Positions 16,623-25,363 of a stretch of 64,000 nucleotides of DNA are shown piece by piece. Source of the stretch: an uncultured Prevotella sp. Lineage in GTDB: Bacteria; Bacteroidota; Bacteroidia; Bacteroidales; Bacteroidaceae. Each line of letters begins with the position of its first letter. Position 1 is the stretch's first letter. Location: positions 1-64,000 of the forward strand of contig CAMVOS010000006.1 of the NCBI GenBank assembly GCA_947169185.1, written 5' to 3'. A program made the position numbers and the translations under genes. The notes beneath the pieces are model-generated. The model was not told the DNA's origin and searched no databases. It saw only the letters and a list, made by a program, of their open reading frames with translations.

Positions 16623-16689
16623 ATTCAGTCATCCGCTACGTAGCATAGGGCACATCTGCCTTAGGTACTCACCCCGTTTGCTATATAGC

Positions 16690-16765
16690 TGGCACCACCT
16701 CCCCTTTTAGCATCCCCCTCGTTTACTTTGGGTAGACGAGGCGATGACCCGAAGGGGAAGTGGCA
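16690..16765. other. Nested inverted repeat (structured element)
   Basis: An outer stem (CCACCTCCCCTT near 16695-16706 with AAGGGGAAGTGG at 16752-16763, one mismatch) encloses an inner stem (CCTCGTTTA, 16717-16725, with TAGACGAGG, 16733-16741). It lies in the 460-bp gap downstream of the VirE-type helicase. A further inverted pair, GTGACGAGTGACG (about 16780) and CGTCACTCGTCAC (about 16873), lies between it and the helicase stop. Function unknown; possibly the 3' end of the helicase transcript or a small mobile remnant. Confidence 0.5.
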
Positions 16766-16890
16766 TGCTGTTTTCTATGGTGACGAGTGACGCTGATGCT
16801 ATAGACTTTCTGATAATAAATAATAAATACGTTGTTGTATTTTTCTTTTTCTCTTGGAAAGTTTTAAAGCCCATCGTCACTCGTCACTTT

Positions 16891-18489
16891 TCAGAATGGC
16901 AGCTCAGGTTCCGTTTCCTTCTTAAGTTCCTGATTTGCAATACGTTCACCTTCGCGCTTGAGGTCTTCCGCCAAAAGGCGTACGACGAAATACATATTAC
17001 CACGGTTACCCCTTTTGGGAATAAACTTCAATTTCTTCATCGCTGCGTTCACTTTTTGCGATGTAAATTCTCTGTTTGGTCCTATTCGAGAGGTCAGCCA
17101 ACTGATAATTTCACCCACTAAGACCGCCTGAGCCTGTTCGCCCTGCTTTGGTTCACGCAAAACAGTGGGTAATACGGCTGTGCAGATGTCTTCGGTAACG
17201 TATTTCCAGTTGATTTCCTTCAACCGAGCCATCATTTCAGGCTTGATTTGTGTAGAAAAGCTGCGTGGATGGGTAGCCAGATAATAGGCCTGGGCGTAAG
17301 CCTTTTCAATAGGCATGTCGTCATAAGGCTCACTGCTCACGACGGGTAGTACTAAGAAACGACGATCGCCCAGGTCTTCGGGCAGGAAGTCGATATGGTT
17401 TGTGGTCGCAGCAAATGAGGCATGCACCTTGCGTACTTTCGCATTGTGACCGTATGGCGCACGCTCGTTCGTGATGTTGGCACCGGCACCACCCACCATA
17501 TTCTTCAGCTTATTGAAGGTCTGGCGGTTTAACGAGATCTCGTCGAGGAAGAACAGTAGATTGTTGGCCGTTGCCAGTGCCTCGTCCTTGTCTTTGAACG
17601 TAGAAAGCTGAACGGGCGCTGTCAGGTACCTGCTAAGGGCTGGCGGAAGCAATCGCAAGATAAATTCCGTTTTTCCCGTACCCTCTTTTTCACCAGCCAA
17701 TATCAGCATCAACTGGTTCTTGACATTGAGTCCCATGCCGCAGGCCACCATGACAACGAAGTAGAGCTTAAAGCACTCGTAGAGGAACTCCACATCGGAC
17801 CCCTCCTCCAAATGGAGATAGTTGAACACCTGCCTGATGTAGTCAGTACGACGGTTCCAACGCTTAAGCGACCTCACATACTCTTCAACGGGGTTGTACG
17901 GCATTGAGAACACCCCTGAGTTGATGTACGTTTCGAGATTGTCTTTCGACACCTTCACGTTGCTGCTGTGAAGCTTTGTGAGAATACCGTTCAGCTCACG
18001 GTCGTCGAAGTCACGCCACTCCTCCTCGCCCGGCTTCACCTCAATACGTTCACTGAGGGCGTTGTAACGGAACAGGTAGCCGCTGTTGAGGAACTGGCTT
18101 ACCAGTTCGAACTGGTTCTGACGTTCCTTCTCACGTTCTGCGTCCGTCTTACGGGGACGTCCCTTTTTTGGCTTCGCCTCCAGAGGCAGAGAGACGTCAA
18201 TGCCTTGTTGCTCAGCTATGTGGACCAGCGTCCCCAAAGTAATCTCATGGCGCGAAGTCTTTTGACAGTTATCGAACTGCGTGTCCGCCTTCTTGGCATC
18301 GTACTTCGCATCGAGCGCACAAATCCTATGGAACCACTCCCGTCCGATGTCGCCGAATATGGAACATACAAAGGCGAACCGCAGGTACTCCTCGTACGTG
18401 TGGGCAATGTTAACACTGGCATCAAAGATGCGTTGGCACAGCAGCTCAAAATACTGCTGATCGGTCATGCTTGAATTAATTTTACTCAT
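16891..18489 (-). CDS. VirE/VapE-type P-loop helicase with primase-C-like N-terminus
   Basis: 532 aa. The N-terminus (to about residue 90) resembles the PriCT-2 region that accompanies archaeo-eukaryotic primases. A basic segment, PKKGRPRKTDAEREKERQ, follows, then an ATPase domain with Walker A AGEKEGTGKTEF (about residue 270) and Walker B LLFFLDEIS (about residue 315), and FAATTNHIDFLPEDLGDRRF. This matches the VirE/DUF3874-like helicases found in mobile and defence loci of Bacteroidetes. The primase domain, fused in many relatives, is here a separate gene that overlaps it by 8 bp. Confidence 0.8.
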   Translation of the reverse strand: MSKINSSMTDQQYFELLCQRIFDASVNIAHTYEEYLRFAFVCSIFGDIGREWFHRICALDAKYDAKKADTQFDNCQKTSRHEITLGTLVHIAEQQGIDVSLPLEAKPKKGRPRKTDAEREKERQNQFELVSQFLNSGYLFRYNALSERIEVKPGEEEWRDFDDRELNGILTKLHSSNVKVSKDNLETYINSGVFSMPYNPVEEYVRSLKRWNRRTDYIRQVFNYLHLEEGSDVEFLYECFKLYFVVMVACGMGLNVKNQLMLILAGEKEGTGKTEFILRLLPPALSRYLTAPVQLSTFKDKDEALATANNLLFFLDEISLNRQTFNKLKNMVGGAGANITNERAPYGHNAKVRKVHASFAATTNHIDFLPEDLGDRRFLVLPVVSSEPYDDMPIEKAYAQAYYLATHPRSFSTQIKPEMMARLKEINWKYVTEDICTAVLPTVLREPKQGEQAQAVLVGEIISWLTSRIGPNREFTSQKVNAAMKKLKFIPKRGNRGNMYFVVRLLAEDLKREGERIANQELKKETEPELPF

Positions 18490-19093
18490 CTTTTTTTATA
18501 TATTTGGGGTTTATAAAACAAAGTTCGTCATGTCCAAGGAAGCAGGCCCTGCAAACATCAGAGCAGCCCCAGTCAGGCTCATAGCCGTATTGCAGCACCA
18601 AATGGCGACACAGCCCCAGATACTGCTCCTTATAGTTCTGGTCTTGCAACCATTCGGGAATCTCCACCACCCATTTGACGCCCAGGCCGCCAGGCGACAC
18701 GAAGGCAAGAGCCGTTTCAATGTATTCGTCGGCAGACAACTGACGGACCAGACTATGTGCCTCGTCTGTCGAAGGAAGTCCGTCGATGTCGATAACGATG
18801 AAGCGTGACAGCTTTGTCAATGCTGACGCCTTACGCGATGAGAAGATGCCACGGAACGTGACGAAGCGGAAGTTCAGCTTCTTATAGTCGCCACATTCCG
18901 TCTTTGTCGCCGTGCCCACCATGCTCCGGAGAATATCCTGAGCATCCTTGGCTGCCGGAGAGATTAAGTACTTGTAGACCGACCAAATGTCGGCTACGCC
19001 ATCGGGCTTCGTCTGAAGCACCGCTTCACCCTGATTGTTCCTGTATCCGTATCCGAATGACGAGAACTGTGTGTTGTCGATTGTTGTTGCCAT
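18482..19093 (-). CDS. BT4734-like primase domain protein (VirE N-terminal domain)
   Basis: 203 aa. Resembles the BT4734/BF3469 domain at the N-terminus of VirE proteins, an archaeo-eukaryotic-type primase. RFIVIDIDGL carries the two metal-binding Asp, and LAFVSPGGLGVKWVVEI and DVCRACFLGHDE are conserved family segments. Start overlaps nothing upstream; the 119-aa gene ends 3 bp before it. With the helicase gene it forms a split primase-helicase. Confidence 0.78.
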   Translation of the reverse strand: MATTIDNTQFSSFGYGYRNNQGEAVLQTKPDGVADIWSVYKYLISPAAKDAQDILRSMVGTATKTECGDYKKLNFRFVTFRGIFSSRKASALTKLSRFIVIDIDGLPSTDEAHSLVRQLSADEYIETALAFVSPGGLGVKWVVEIPEWLQDQNYKEQYLGLCRHLVLQYGYEPDWGCSDVCRACFLGHDELCFINPKYIKKDE

Positions 19094-19096
19094 AAC

Positions 19097-19456
19097 TTAT
19101 TTATATCTATTATGTCCATGATCAATCTTATACACTATCTGATTCATTAGCAGGTCAATGTGCTCCACACCCAGCAGAGGCAAGTAAGTCTCACCCTCAG
19201 GGCTGCATTCTACATAGTATCTGTCCAGACACTCTACCATCATGTCTTGTACTTCGTCTCGGAATCCCATAAAGGCACTCCTCACGAAGCGAAGCGTCTC
19301 ATCGTTGATGTACCTTTCCTTTCCCCAAACAAACTGATAAGCGCGTAAGCTCAAATCAAAGGGATCACTTGGGAACATATTCTCATTTTCAAGGCCTACA
19401 TGTTGTTCGGTCTTGGTACCGCTTTCTGCGAGATTTTTGTGTTTGTTGTTTGCCAT
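19097..19456 (-). CDS. Small unknown protein heading the primase-helicase operon
   Basis: 119 aa, not recognised. Hydrophilic N-terminus, then a predicted helical body (FDLSLRAYQFVWGKERY; RSAFMGFRDEVQDMM). No signal peptide or membrane segment. The 3-bp gap to the primase gene suggests co-transcription and a shared role, perhaps as a partner or regulator of the replication module. I see no TAnnTTTG box directly before it. Confidence 0.6.
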   Translation of the reverse strand: MANNKHKNLAESGTKTEQHVGLENENMFPSDPFDLSLRAYQFVWGKERYINDETLRFVRSAFMGFRDEVQDMMVECLDRYYVECSPEGETYLPLLGVEHIDLLMNQIVYKIDHGHNRYK

Positions 19457-19542
19457 AATCTTTACGATTTAGTTTACGATTATGACATCACAAACCGTGT
19501 GCCACAGAGGGCCAAAGACCAGTTTTCAGCCCACTTTCGCAC

Positions 19543-19668
19543 GAAGTGACACAAGACGACCTTTAGCGTCGCACGAAATGTCTTCAAAAACGCTCAAAAT
19601 ATAAGTAGCGTCGCATGAAATATCAGCGAGACCGCTCGAAATGTAAGTAGCGTCGCATGAGATTGCCA
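19543..19668. repeat. Tandem array of a 21-bp unit upstream of the primase operon
   Basis: TAGCGTCGCAYGAAAT-like copies start at 19564, 19606 and 19648, exactly 42 bp apart, with degenerate units halfway at 19585 and 19627, so the true period is 21 bp (about 5-6 units). On the minus strand a unit reads CTTACATTTCxxGCGxxxxxx, the same frame as the array at 53079-53162. Confidence 0.75.
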
Positions 19669-19682
19669 TTGTGACAAAATAC

Positions 19683-19710
19683 AAAAAAGGCTATCTGCAT
19701 GCAAATAGCC
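19683..19710 (-). terminator. Terminator of the 494-aa unknown gene
   Basis: On the minus strand GGCTAT (19710-19705) pairs with ATAGCC (19694-19689) and a T-run follows, about 30 bp after the stop at 19737. Confidence 0.6.
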
Positions 19711-19736
19711 CTTATACAGTGTTATATGAGAAATAA

Positions 19737-21176
19737 TCAGTCTATACCCTTTTCTGCCCGAATGATTAGTTTGTTATACGCTTCTTCAAGTGCCTTATAA
19801 ACATCATCCATTTCTTTTATAAAAGCAAGTCTTCTTGGTTCTTTTGTTTCGTCAGGGGACCATGGGTGACATGTGTTGAAGCATTTATAGCTGGGTTTAC
19901 TTTTTAAATCCTTAATGAACTTTTTCAAGAAGGGCTTTCGGGTTGTAGGATGCTGGTCAAGTTGTAGTTCAATTGCAAATCTCTCGAACTTTTCATACTG
20001 TGGAGTTGACGTGTCTTCGGGTTCACTCGTGTCCCCAATATCATACATGATTGACTTGTCTACTGCGAATCGATAAACGGCAATCCATTGCGAATCATAC
20101 TTGAAGAGATTATCTCCACTTTTATCTTTCCTCTCCATTATATGCAGTACGGCATTCTTAAAGCACTGCTTTTCATCCTCCCAAGTAATCTGACGTACAG
20201 ATGGGAATGTATTAATGAACGATTTGGTCTCTTTTTCCAGTTCACTCAGGTCAATATCTGGGTAGCGATGTATCTGTTCGTCCCATAGGCGGCCTACATC
20301 AGCAAGTAGCCTGCCAAAGTAGAAAAAGTTGAGTTCATCACTACAACGATTCCTGTCATAATTCTCCAGTATGCTGCGCAGCCACAGCTTGTCCTCTAAA
20401 GTGAAAGAACCATTTTGATGCACAGCTTTCACTTCATCATTATAGATGTGTTGCGAAAACCATCGCACACTCTTAAGCATGCTTATAGCCTCTGCCCGGC
20501 ACTCTTGGGTGTTCTTGCCATGAAGTAACTCTACTAAACCCTGTCGCATGCAAACCTCTATTGTAGGATCGTTGGAAGCAGTTATATGAGCGTGGAACAT
20601 GTCAATATTAAAACTATCGTAAAACTCCGTTTCTGTCAGCACGTCTCCATGATGTACCTTGAGAGCGATATCAATACTGCGACATGCCAGTCCGTCGAAT
20701 TTCTTATTAAATTGTTGCATGACATATTTATAAGTTCCCAGCGAGGTTTCAATGTCTGGTATCCTACGCCGGAGATCCTCCTTCCATGCATACTCCAGAT
20801 ACTTCCAGCTTAATCTGCCAACAATGCTTTTTGCCGCGAAGGGCACGTCCGTCTGCATGCGTAGTCTCTGCATCATTACTTTACGACTGTGAGATTCGTC
20901 CCACAGATGGTTGCTGCCATTAAGAGCTCTCTGCCGCAAATCTTCGATAGACCAATTTTGCCTATTAGGATTATAGCGGTTCGCTCTGCGATAGTTTTCT
21001 GCAACATAGTTCTGGTACTGGACGAACAATTGCGGAGTATCGTCATCGGTGGGGTCGTCAATGTGCTCAGCCACATATTTCATAATGCCAGCACTTTGCA
21101 GCAGGATCTGCCGCAGGTTTTCGTTCTCCCTAATATAATCTGGGAGTTGGTCATAGGGTAATATTGTAAAATCCAT
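19737..21176 (-). CDS. Unknown protein, about 480 aa
   Basis: I do not recognise a family. I place the start at ATG 21176 (MDFTILPYDQ): the -7 box TATCTTTG (minus strand, 21182-21189) ends 5 nt before it, which excludes the longer frame back to 21245. The protein is hydrophilic and mostly helical, rich in Trp, Tyr and charged residues, with no signal peptide, membrane segment, P-loop or obvious nuclease motif. It lies alone between the primase module and the toxin-like/restriction genes, so a role in the island is likely but unknown. Confidence 0.65.
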   Translation of the reverse strand: MDFTILPYDQLPDYIRENENLRQILLQSAGIMKYVAEHIDDPTDDDTPQLFVQYQNYVAENYRRANRYNPNRQNWSIEDLRQRALNGSNHLWDESHSRKVMMQRLRMQTDVPFAAKSIVGRLSWKYLEYAWKEDLRRRIPDIETSLGTYKYVMQQFNKKFDGLACRSIDIALKVHHGDVLTETEFYDSFNIDMFHAHITASNDPTIEVCMRQGLVELLHGKNTQECRAEAISMLKSVRWFSQHIYNDEVKAVHQNGSFTLEDKLWLRSILENYDRNRCSDELNFFYFGRLLADVGRLWDEQIHRYPDIDLSELEKETKSFINTFPSVRQITWEDEKQCFKNAVLHIMERKDKSGDNLFKYDSQWIAVYRFAVDKSIMYDIGDTSEPEDTSTPQYEKFERFAIELQLDQHPTTRKPFLKKFIKDLKSKPSYKCFNTCHPWSPDETKEPRRLAFIKEMDDVYKALEEAYNKLIIRAEKGID

Positions 21177-21181
21177 GCCCG

Positions 21182-21189
21182 CAAAGATA
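21182..21189 (-). promoter_or_regulatory. -7 box of the 480-aa unknown gene
   Basis: Minus strand TATCTTTG, then CGGGC, then ATG. The 5-nt gap implies a leaderless transcript and fixes the start at 21176. Confidence 0.65.
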
Positions 21190-21204
21190 CTACTTTTTTT
21201 CGGA

Positions 21205-21517
21205 TTACGGCTCATTCCATATTGCAAAATTGCATTGCATTGCATTTTTGCTGAAATTGAGGGAGATAAAAAATGGGTAAAATAAGGGTAAATATTAATA
21301 TAACTATCTAATATATAATAACTTATACTATAATCTCACTCTCTCCACCTTTTTCTCCACTTCCTCGAAAAGTAAATGCAATGCAATAATGCAATATAAC
21401 GTGTCAATGTACGCATGAAGAGAGGCACATTAAGGCGCACCCAAGAGGTAAAATCGGACGAGACGTAATCTCGTCCTTGGTGAGGTTACGGCTCGCGCCC
21501 CACGACATTACGGCTCG
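21205..21517. repeat. Intergenic region with short repeats
   Basis: In this gene-free stretch of nearly 400 bp, TTACGGCTC occurs at 21205, 21486 and 21508; the last two are 22 bp apart, and TAATCTCGTC near 21465 continues the same period. Runs of ATTGCATTGCATTGCA (about 21229) and AATGCAATGCAATAATGCAAT (about 21374) form an inverted pair around an AT-rich segment. A hairpin GGACGAGA/TCTCGTCC lies near 21456. No gene seen. Confidence 0.5.
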
Positions 21518-21619
21518 TAAAATATCTATAAAGCGTCCCACGCTCTTAAATCTTCAATTATTTGAATCATTGATCTGAAGTTTTTCATGCTTTTATGACT
21601 TCATTCAATATAATTTTAG

Positions 21620-21627
21620 TACTTTTG
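21620..21627 (+). promoter_or_regulatory. -7 box of the CdiA-toxin-like gene
   Basis: TACTTTTG, then CACTT, then ATG at 21633. Matches TAnnTTTG with a 5-nt gap, so the mRNA is probably leaderless. Confidence 0.55.
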
Positions 21628-21632
21628 CACTT

Positions 21633-22145
21633 ATGAAACAGAGCAAGGAGCTTATCCAAGACGAGATATATGGTGAACGGCTGCTGATAAGCGTACGGGC
21701 TGATCAAACGGAACTGGATGATAATATCCGTGTAGCGAGGGTGCTACTTAGTTGCTTTGACGACATGTTCATCATTATCAATGAGCACTTGCTGACGATT
21801 GGCCACAAGAATCCTGAATACACCATCAACGGCAAGTTGGGCGACCGTAAAGGTATTGAAAGCGAGAACGGTATTAAGTCCGCTTTCCGCAAGGCTAAGC
21901 AACAAGGTTGCAAGGTGGTGGTTCTTGATTTCGATATGCATATGTCCGAAAGCATTCTGAAGACAAAGAAGATTGTTTCAGGCCTCTTCGGTCGCCACGA
22001 GGACTTCAGCCAGGGTACGCTTGACGAGTGTTATGTAGTCCATAACAGCAAGGCTGTCGTTGTCAAGGCAGACGCTTTTGCTGCGCCAGACAAGGAAAGC
22101 ATCAAGCGACTCATTAACGATGTGATAGAAAAACTGAGGACATAA
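21633..22145 (+). CDS. Small protein resembling CdiA C-terminal tRNase / PBECR nuclease domains
   Basis: 170 aa. The central part (NPEYTINGKLGDRKGI, then GIKSAFRKAKQQGCKVVVLDF) recalls the beta-sheet core of CdiA-CT-type tRNA nucleases, where a conserved pattern of a hydrophobic N-G-K-x-x-D/E-x-K followed by an A-x-x-Q-(A/G) helix and a hydrophobic strand holds catalytic residues. The gene stands alone, without a secretion signal or a visible immunity gene. It could be a phage or island toxin, or a harmless relative. A perfect -7 box on the opposite strand at 22245-22252 points back into it. Similarity judged by eye only. Confidence 0.4.
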   Translation: MKQSKELIQDEIYGERLLISVRADQTELDDNIRVARVLLSCFDDMFIIINEHLLTIGHKNPEYTINGKLGDRKGIESENGIKSAFRKAKQQGCKVVVLDFDMHMSESILKTKKIVSGLFGRHEDFSQGTLDECYVVHNSKAVVVKADAFAAPDKESIKRLINDVIEKLRT

Positions 22146-22164
22146 CCTTTTGGGCTATGTCCTC
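22136..22164 (+). terminator. Hairpin at the end of the CdiA-toxin-like gene
   Basis: GAGGACATA (22136-22144) pairs with TATGTCCTC (22156-22164); the stem includes the stop region. No strong T-run follows, so it may act as a weak terminator or an mRNA stabiliser. Confidence 0.45.
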
Positions 22165-22244
22165 GTATGGTAGTCAGAAAGGTCCAGCTTGAATTTTGCT
22201 CTGAAAGCAAATCGTTCGCGCCCTCTGACGACATTCTGACGCTG

Positions 22245-22252
22245 CAAAGATA
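22245..22252 (-). promoter_or_regulatory. Antisense -7 box facing the CdiA-toxin-like gene
   Basis: Minus strand TATCTTTG, a perfect TAnnTTTG, about 100 bp downstream of the gene and directed back across it. No convincing minus-strand gene follows, so it would make an antisense RNA. Confidence 0.4.
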
Positions 22253-22400
22253 GGTATTTTTCGCTTATCTTCCAAATTTTGGAGCAGTTAATTCAAAGAA
22301 AAATGCATTTTTCCTTTGATGAGTCGTGAAAAAGTTCAGTTAAGGCTAAACTTTTTCGCATTTTTTTTGCTTTAGTGACTATATTTACAAATAAAATTTG

Positions 22401-22408
22401 TAATTTTG
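22401..22408 (+). promoter_or_regulatory. -7 box of the MmeI-like gene
   Basis: TAATTTTG, 30 nt before the ATG at 22439. Confidence 0.55.
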
Positions 22409-22438
22409 TCGCATAATTAGGAACCGAAAGCAATCAAT

Positions 22439-25354
22439 ATGAAGACAGATAAACAGATTGCTGCAGCCGCAGCGGAATTCGCGATACGTTGGAAAGGCAG
22501 AGGTTATGAGAGAGGCGAATCACAACCTTTCTGGATTGACCTGCTGAGCAATGTCTTTGGCATTGAGACGCCTACGGATGGCTTCATTCGTTTTGAGGAA
22601 CATCATAAGGTGGATGAATCCAACTATGTTGATGGACGTATTCCTTCTACTCGTGTGCTAATTGAGCAGAAGTCTAAGGATAAAGACCTGCGTGCGCCCA
22701 TCCGTCAGAGCGATGGTGCGCTGCTGAATCCATTCCAGCAGGCTCGCCGTTATGTGGTAGGTCTGCCCGTATCTGAGCATCCTCGCTGGATAGTGACATG
22801 CAACTTCTCTGAGTTCTTGGTCTATGATATGGAGCAACCCAATGGTGAGCCTGAGCAGATATTATTGGAGAATCTGAGCAAGGAATATTATCGTCTGAAG
22901 TTCCTCGTGGATGCCAAGAACGAGCATTTGCGAAAAGAGGAGATTGTATCAAAGGAGGCCGGTGAGATCGTCGGCAAGATATACGAAGCCTTGCTCACAC
23001 AATATAATGACAATTCGCCCGAAGCCCTTCGCTGGCTGAATATTCTATGTGTCCGTATTGTGTTCTGCCTCTATGCTGAGGATGCCGGCATCTTTAGCCA
23101 CGATCAATTCCACGATTTCCTTGTGACCTACGAGGCCAAGGACTTGCGCAGGGCTTTGCGTGACCTGTTTGAGGTGCTGAATACCCCACAGGAGCAGCGC
23201 AGCAAATATTTGCAAGAGGAGTTGAAAGCATTCCCCTATACCAATGGAGGCCTGTTTGCAGAAGAGATTGAGATTCCACAATTCACTGAGGAGCTCAAGG
23301 CAACGCTGCTTCAGAATGCCAGCCTCGACTTCGACTGGAGCGAGATTTCTCCCACGATTTTTGGCGCCGTTTTCGAGAGCACGCTGAATCCAGAGACACG
23401 CCGCTCGGGCGGTATGCACTACACCAGCATCGAGAACATTCACAAAGTCATCGACCCGCTGTTCTTAAATGACCTACGCCGTGAACTCGACGATATACTT
23501 GAGGAAAAGGTGGAGAAACAGCGCAAGCGCAAACTCAGCGAATATCAGATGAAACTATCTTCGCTGACATTCCTCGACCCAGCTTGCGGAAGCGGCAACT
23601 TCCTGACAGAGACCTATCTGAGCCTACGTCGTTTGGAAAACGAAGCTATCCGGGAAATGTATCATGGTCAGATGATGTTGGGCGAATTCGTGAATCCTAT
23701 CAAGGTCAATATCCAGCAGTTCTATGGCATCGAGATTAACGACTTCGCCGTTACCGTTGCCACAACAGCTCTGTGGATTTCCGAAGCTCAGATGCTGGCA
23801 GAGACGGAGAAGATTATCCATCAGGACATCGACTTTCTGCCGTTGAAGTCTTATTTCAACATTCGTGAGGGCAATGCCCTACGCATGGATTGGGACATCA
23901 TAGAAATACCGTCTGGCATTCCTACCATTTATGCCAAGAATGCATACGTTATCTTCGATGAGGAACCAATGATGGCCAGCGAGCCTACTGCTGAATACGA
24001 AGAGATAAACCTTGTTACTTCCGACGTAAAGCGTGGCCCCAAGCCCAATACCAGATATAGGGTCAGATACGATTATATCATTGGCAACCCGCCGTTTGTG
24101 GGTCAGGCCATGCGTACTAAAGAACAGACTGATGACTTGAAGGTGGTGTTTGCTCCTTCAAAGGACTACGGCAAATTGGATTACGTGGCAGGATGGTTTA
24201 AGAAAGCGTCAGAACTGATTAAGGGTACAGATGCAGAGGCTGCTTTCGTATCATCCAATTCTATATGCCAAGGTGAATCTGTCAACCTGTTTTGGCAGAA
24301 ATTGCTAACCAACAAGCTTTTCATCAACTTTGCACATAACACATTCATGTGGACGAGTGAAGCTAAGACAAAGGCTGCTGTCATGTGTGTAATAGTTGGA
24401 TTCTCATACAAAGAGCGAAAAGAAAAGTTACTTTTCAATGGTGATAAGTACGAAATCGTTGAGCATATCAATGGCTATTTGAAAGCCGCACCAGATGTGT
24501 TTATTACGAATCGCAGTCAGAGCATTAATGAAGGACTGGCTAAGGTAGTTCAAGGAAGCCCTCCGGCTGATGATGGTCGCCTTCTCTTTAGTAAAGCAGA
24601 ACGTGAAGATTTTGTGAAACGTTATCCTGAACTTGATGAAGTCTTGCTACCATTTGTCGGGAGTCGCGAGTTTATCAACGATACAGAATTTACTCGTTAC
24701 TGCCTGTGGCTTGTTGGCAAACGACCAGCGGACTATGCACATATTCCTGAACTAACTGAACGATTCCGCTATATAAGCGAATACCGTTTGAGCAGTCCTG
24801 TGGACAGAATACAGAAGACTTCCAACAAACCTTATTTGTTCACACAAAACAGACAGCCTGAAACAGACTATCTGCTAATTCCACGTGTTTCCTCTTCTTC
24901 ACGTCGATACATCCCAGTAGGGTTCATGCCTCCTACAGTGATAGCCAGTGACGCAGCCGTTCTTGTCAACAATGCAACCCTCTATGATTTTGGACTCCTT
25001 AGTTCAAACGTGCATAATGCATGGATGCGTGTTGTTGCTGGTAGATTAAAGAATGATTATCGCTATGCACCCTCTGTCTATTATAATTTCCCTATGCCAT
25101 CGCCTACAGATGAGCAAAAGCAAAGAATAGAGCAGACGGCACAAGCCATCATCGATGCGAGGAAACTATATCAAGACAAGAGTCTTGCTGATATGTATGG
25201 TGAAAATATGTATCTCTATCCCGAACTTCTGACGGCTCACCAAAATAACGACCGAGCCGTGATGCAGGCCTATGGTTTCCCTGTCAAGAATACTTTTACG
25301 GAGAGCCATTGTGTGGCAGAGTTGTTTAAGCTTTATAATGAGAAGACTAAATAA
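22439..25354 (+). CDS. MmeI-like type II restriction-modification enzyme (single chain)
   Basis: 971 aa in the size range and layout of the MmeI family, in which one protein cuts and methylates DNA. The N-terminal nuclease region has an Asp at about 65 and the E-x-K of LIEQKSKD (about residues 76-78). A helical spacer follows. The N6-adenine methylase has motif I FLDPACGSGNFLTE (about residue 380) and motif IV IIGNPPFVGQ (about residue 550). The C-terminal third is the target-recognition region, ending before a helical tail. No separate specificity or restriction gene is next to it, as expected. The island setting and own promoter suggest horizontal acquisition. Confidence 0.85.
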   Translation: MKTDKQIAAAAAEFAIRWKGRGYERGESQPFWIDLLSNVFGIETPTDGFIRFEEHHKVDESNYVDGRIPSTRVLIEQKSKDKDLRAPIRQSDGALLNPFQQARRYVVGLPVSEHPRWIVTCNFSEFLVYDMEQPNGEPEQILLENLSKEYYRLKFLVDAKNEHLRKEEIVSKEAGEIVGKIYEALLTQYNDNSPEALRWLNILCVRIVFCLYAEDAGIFSHDQFHDFLVTYEAKDLRRALRDLFEVLNTPQEQRSKYLQEELKAFPYTNGGLFAEEIEIPQFTEELKATLLQNASLDFDWSEISPTIFGAVFESTLNPETRRSGGMHYTSIENIHKVIDPLFLNDLRRELDDILEEKVEKQRKRKLSEYQMKLSSLTFLDPACGSGNFLTETYLSLRRLENEAIREMYHGQMMLGEFVNPIKVNIQQFYGIEINDFAVTVATTALWISEAQMLAETEKIIHQDIDFLPLKSYFNIREGNALRMDWDIIEIPSGIPTIYAKNAYVIFDEEPMMASEPTAEYEEINLVTSDVKRGPKPNTRYRVRYDYIIGNPPFVGQAMRTKEQTDDLKVVFAPSKDYGKLDYVAGWFKKASELIKGTDAEAAFVSSNSICQGESVNLFWQKLLTNKLFINFAHNTFMWTSEAKTKAAVMCVIVGFSYKERKEKLLFNGDKYEIVEHINGYLKAAPDVFITNRSQSINEGLAKVVQGSPPADDGRLLFSKAEREDFVKRYPELDEVLLPFVGSREFINDTEFTRYCLWLVGKRPADYAHIPELTERFRYISEYRLSSPVDRIQKTSNKPYLFTQNRQPETDYLLIPRVSSSSRRYIPVGFMPPTVIASDAAVLVNNATLYDFGLLSSNVHNAWMRVVAGRLKNDYRYAPSVYYNFPMPSPTDEQKQRIEQTAQAIIDARKLYQDKSLADMYGENMYLYPELLTAHQNNDRAVMQAYGFPVKNTFTESHCVAELFKLYNEKTK

Positions 25355-25363
25355 TAACGAAAT

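Noticed and set aside
19543..19668. Regular repeats that might be a CRISPR array
   Set aside because: Repeats are contiguous 21-bp units without unique spacers, and no cas gene is near. The same holds for 53079-53162.
21224..21395. ATGCA-rich inverted repeats as a replication origin
   Set aside because: There are no DnaA-box clusters and no initiator gene directly beside them; kept only as an unexplained repeat region.
22031..22234. 67-aa minus-strand frame behind the antisense -7 box
   Set aside because: It runs opposite the toxin-like gene, has no family resemblance and ends without structure; an antisense RNA is more likely than a protein.
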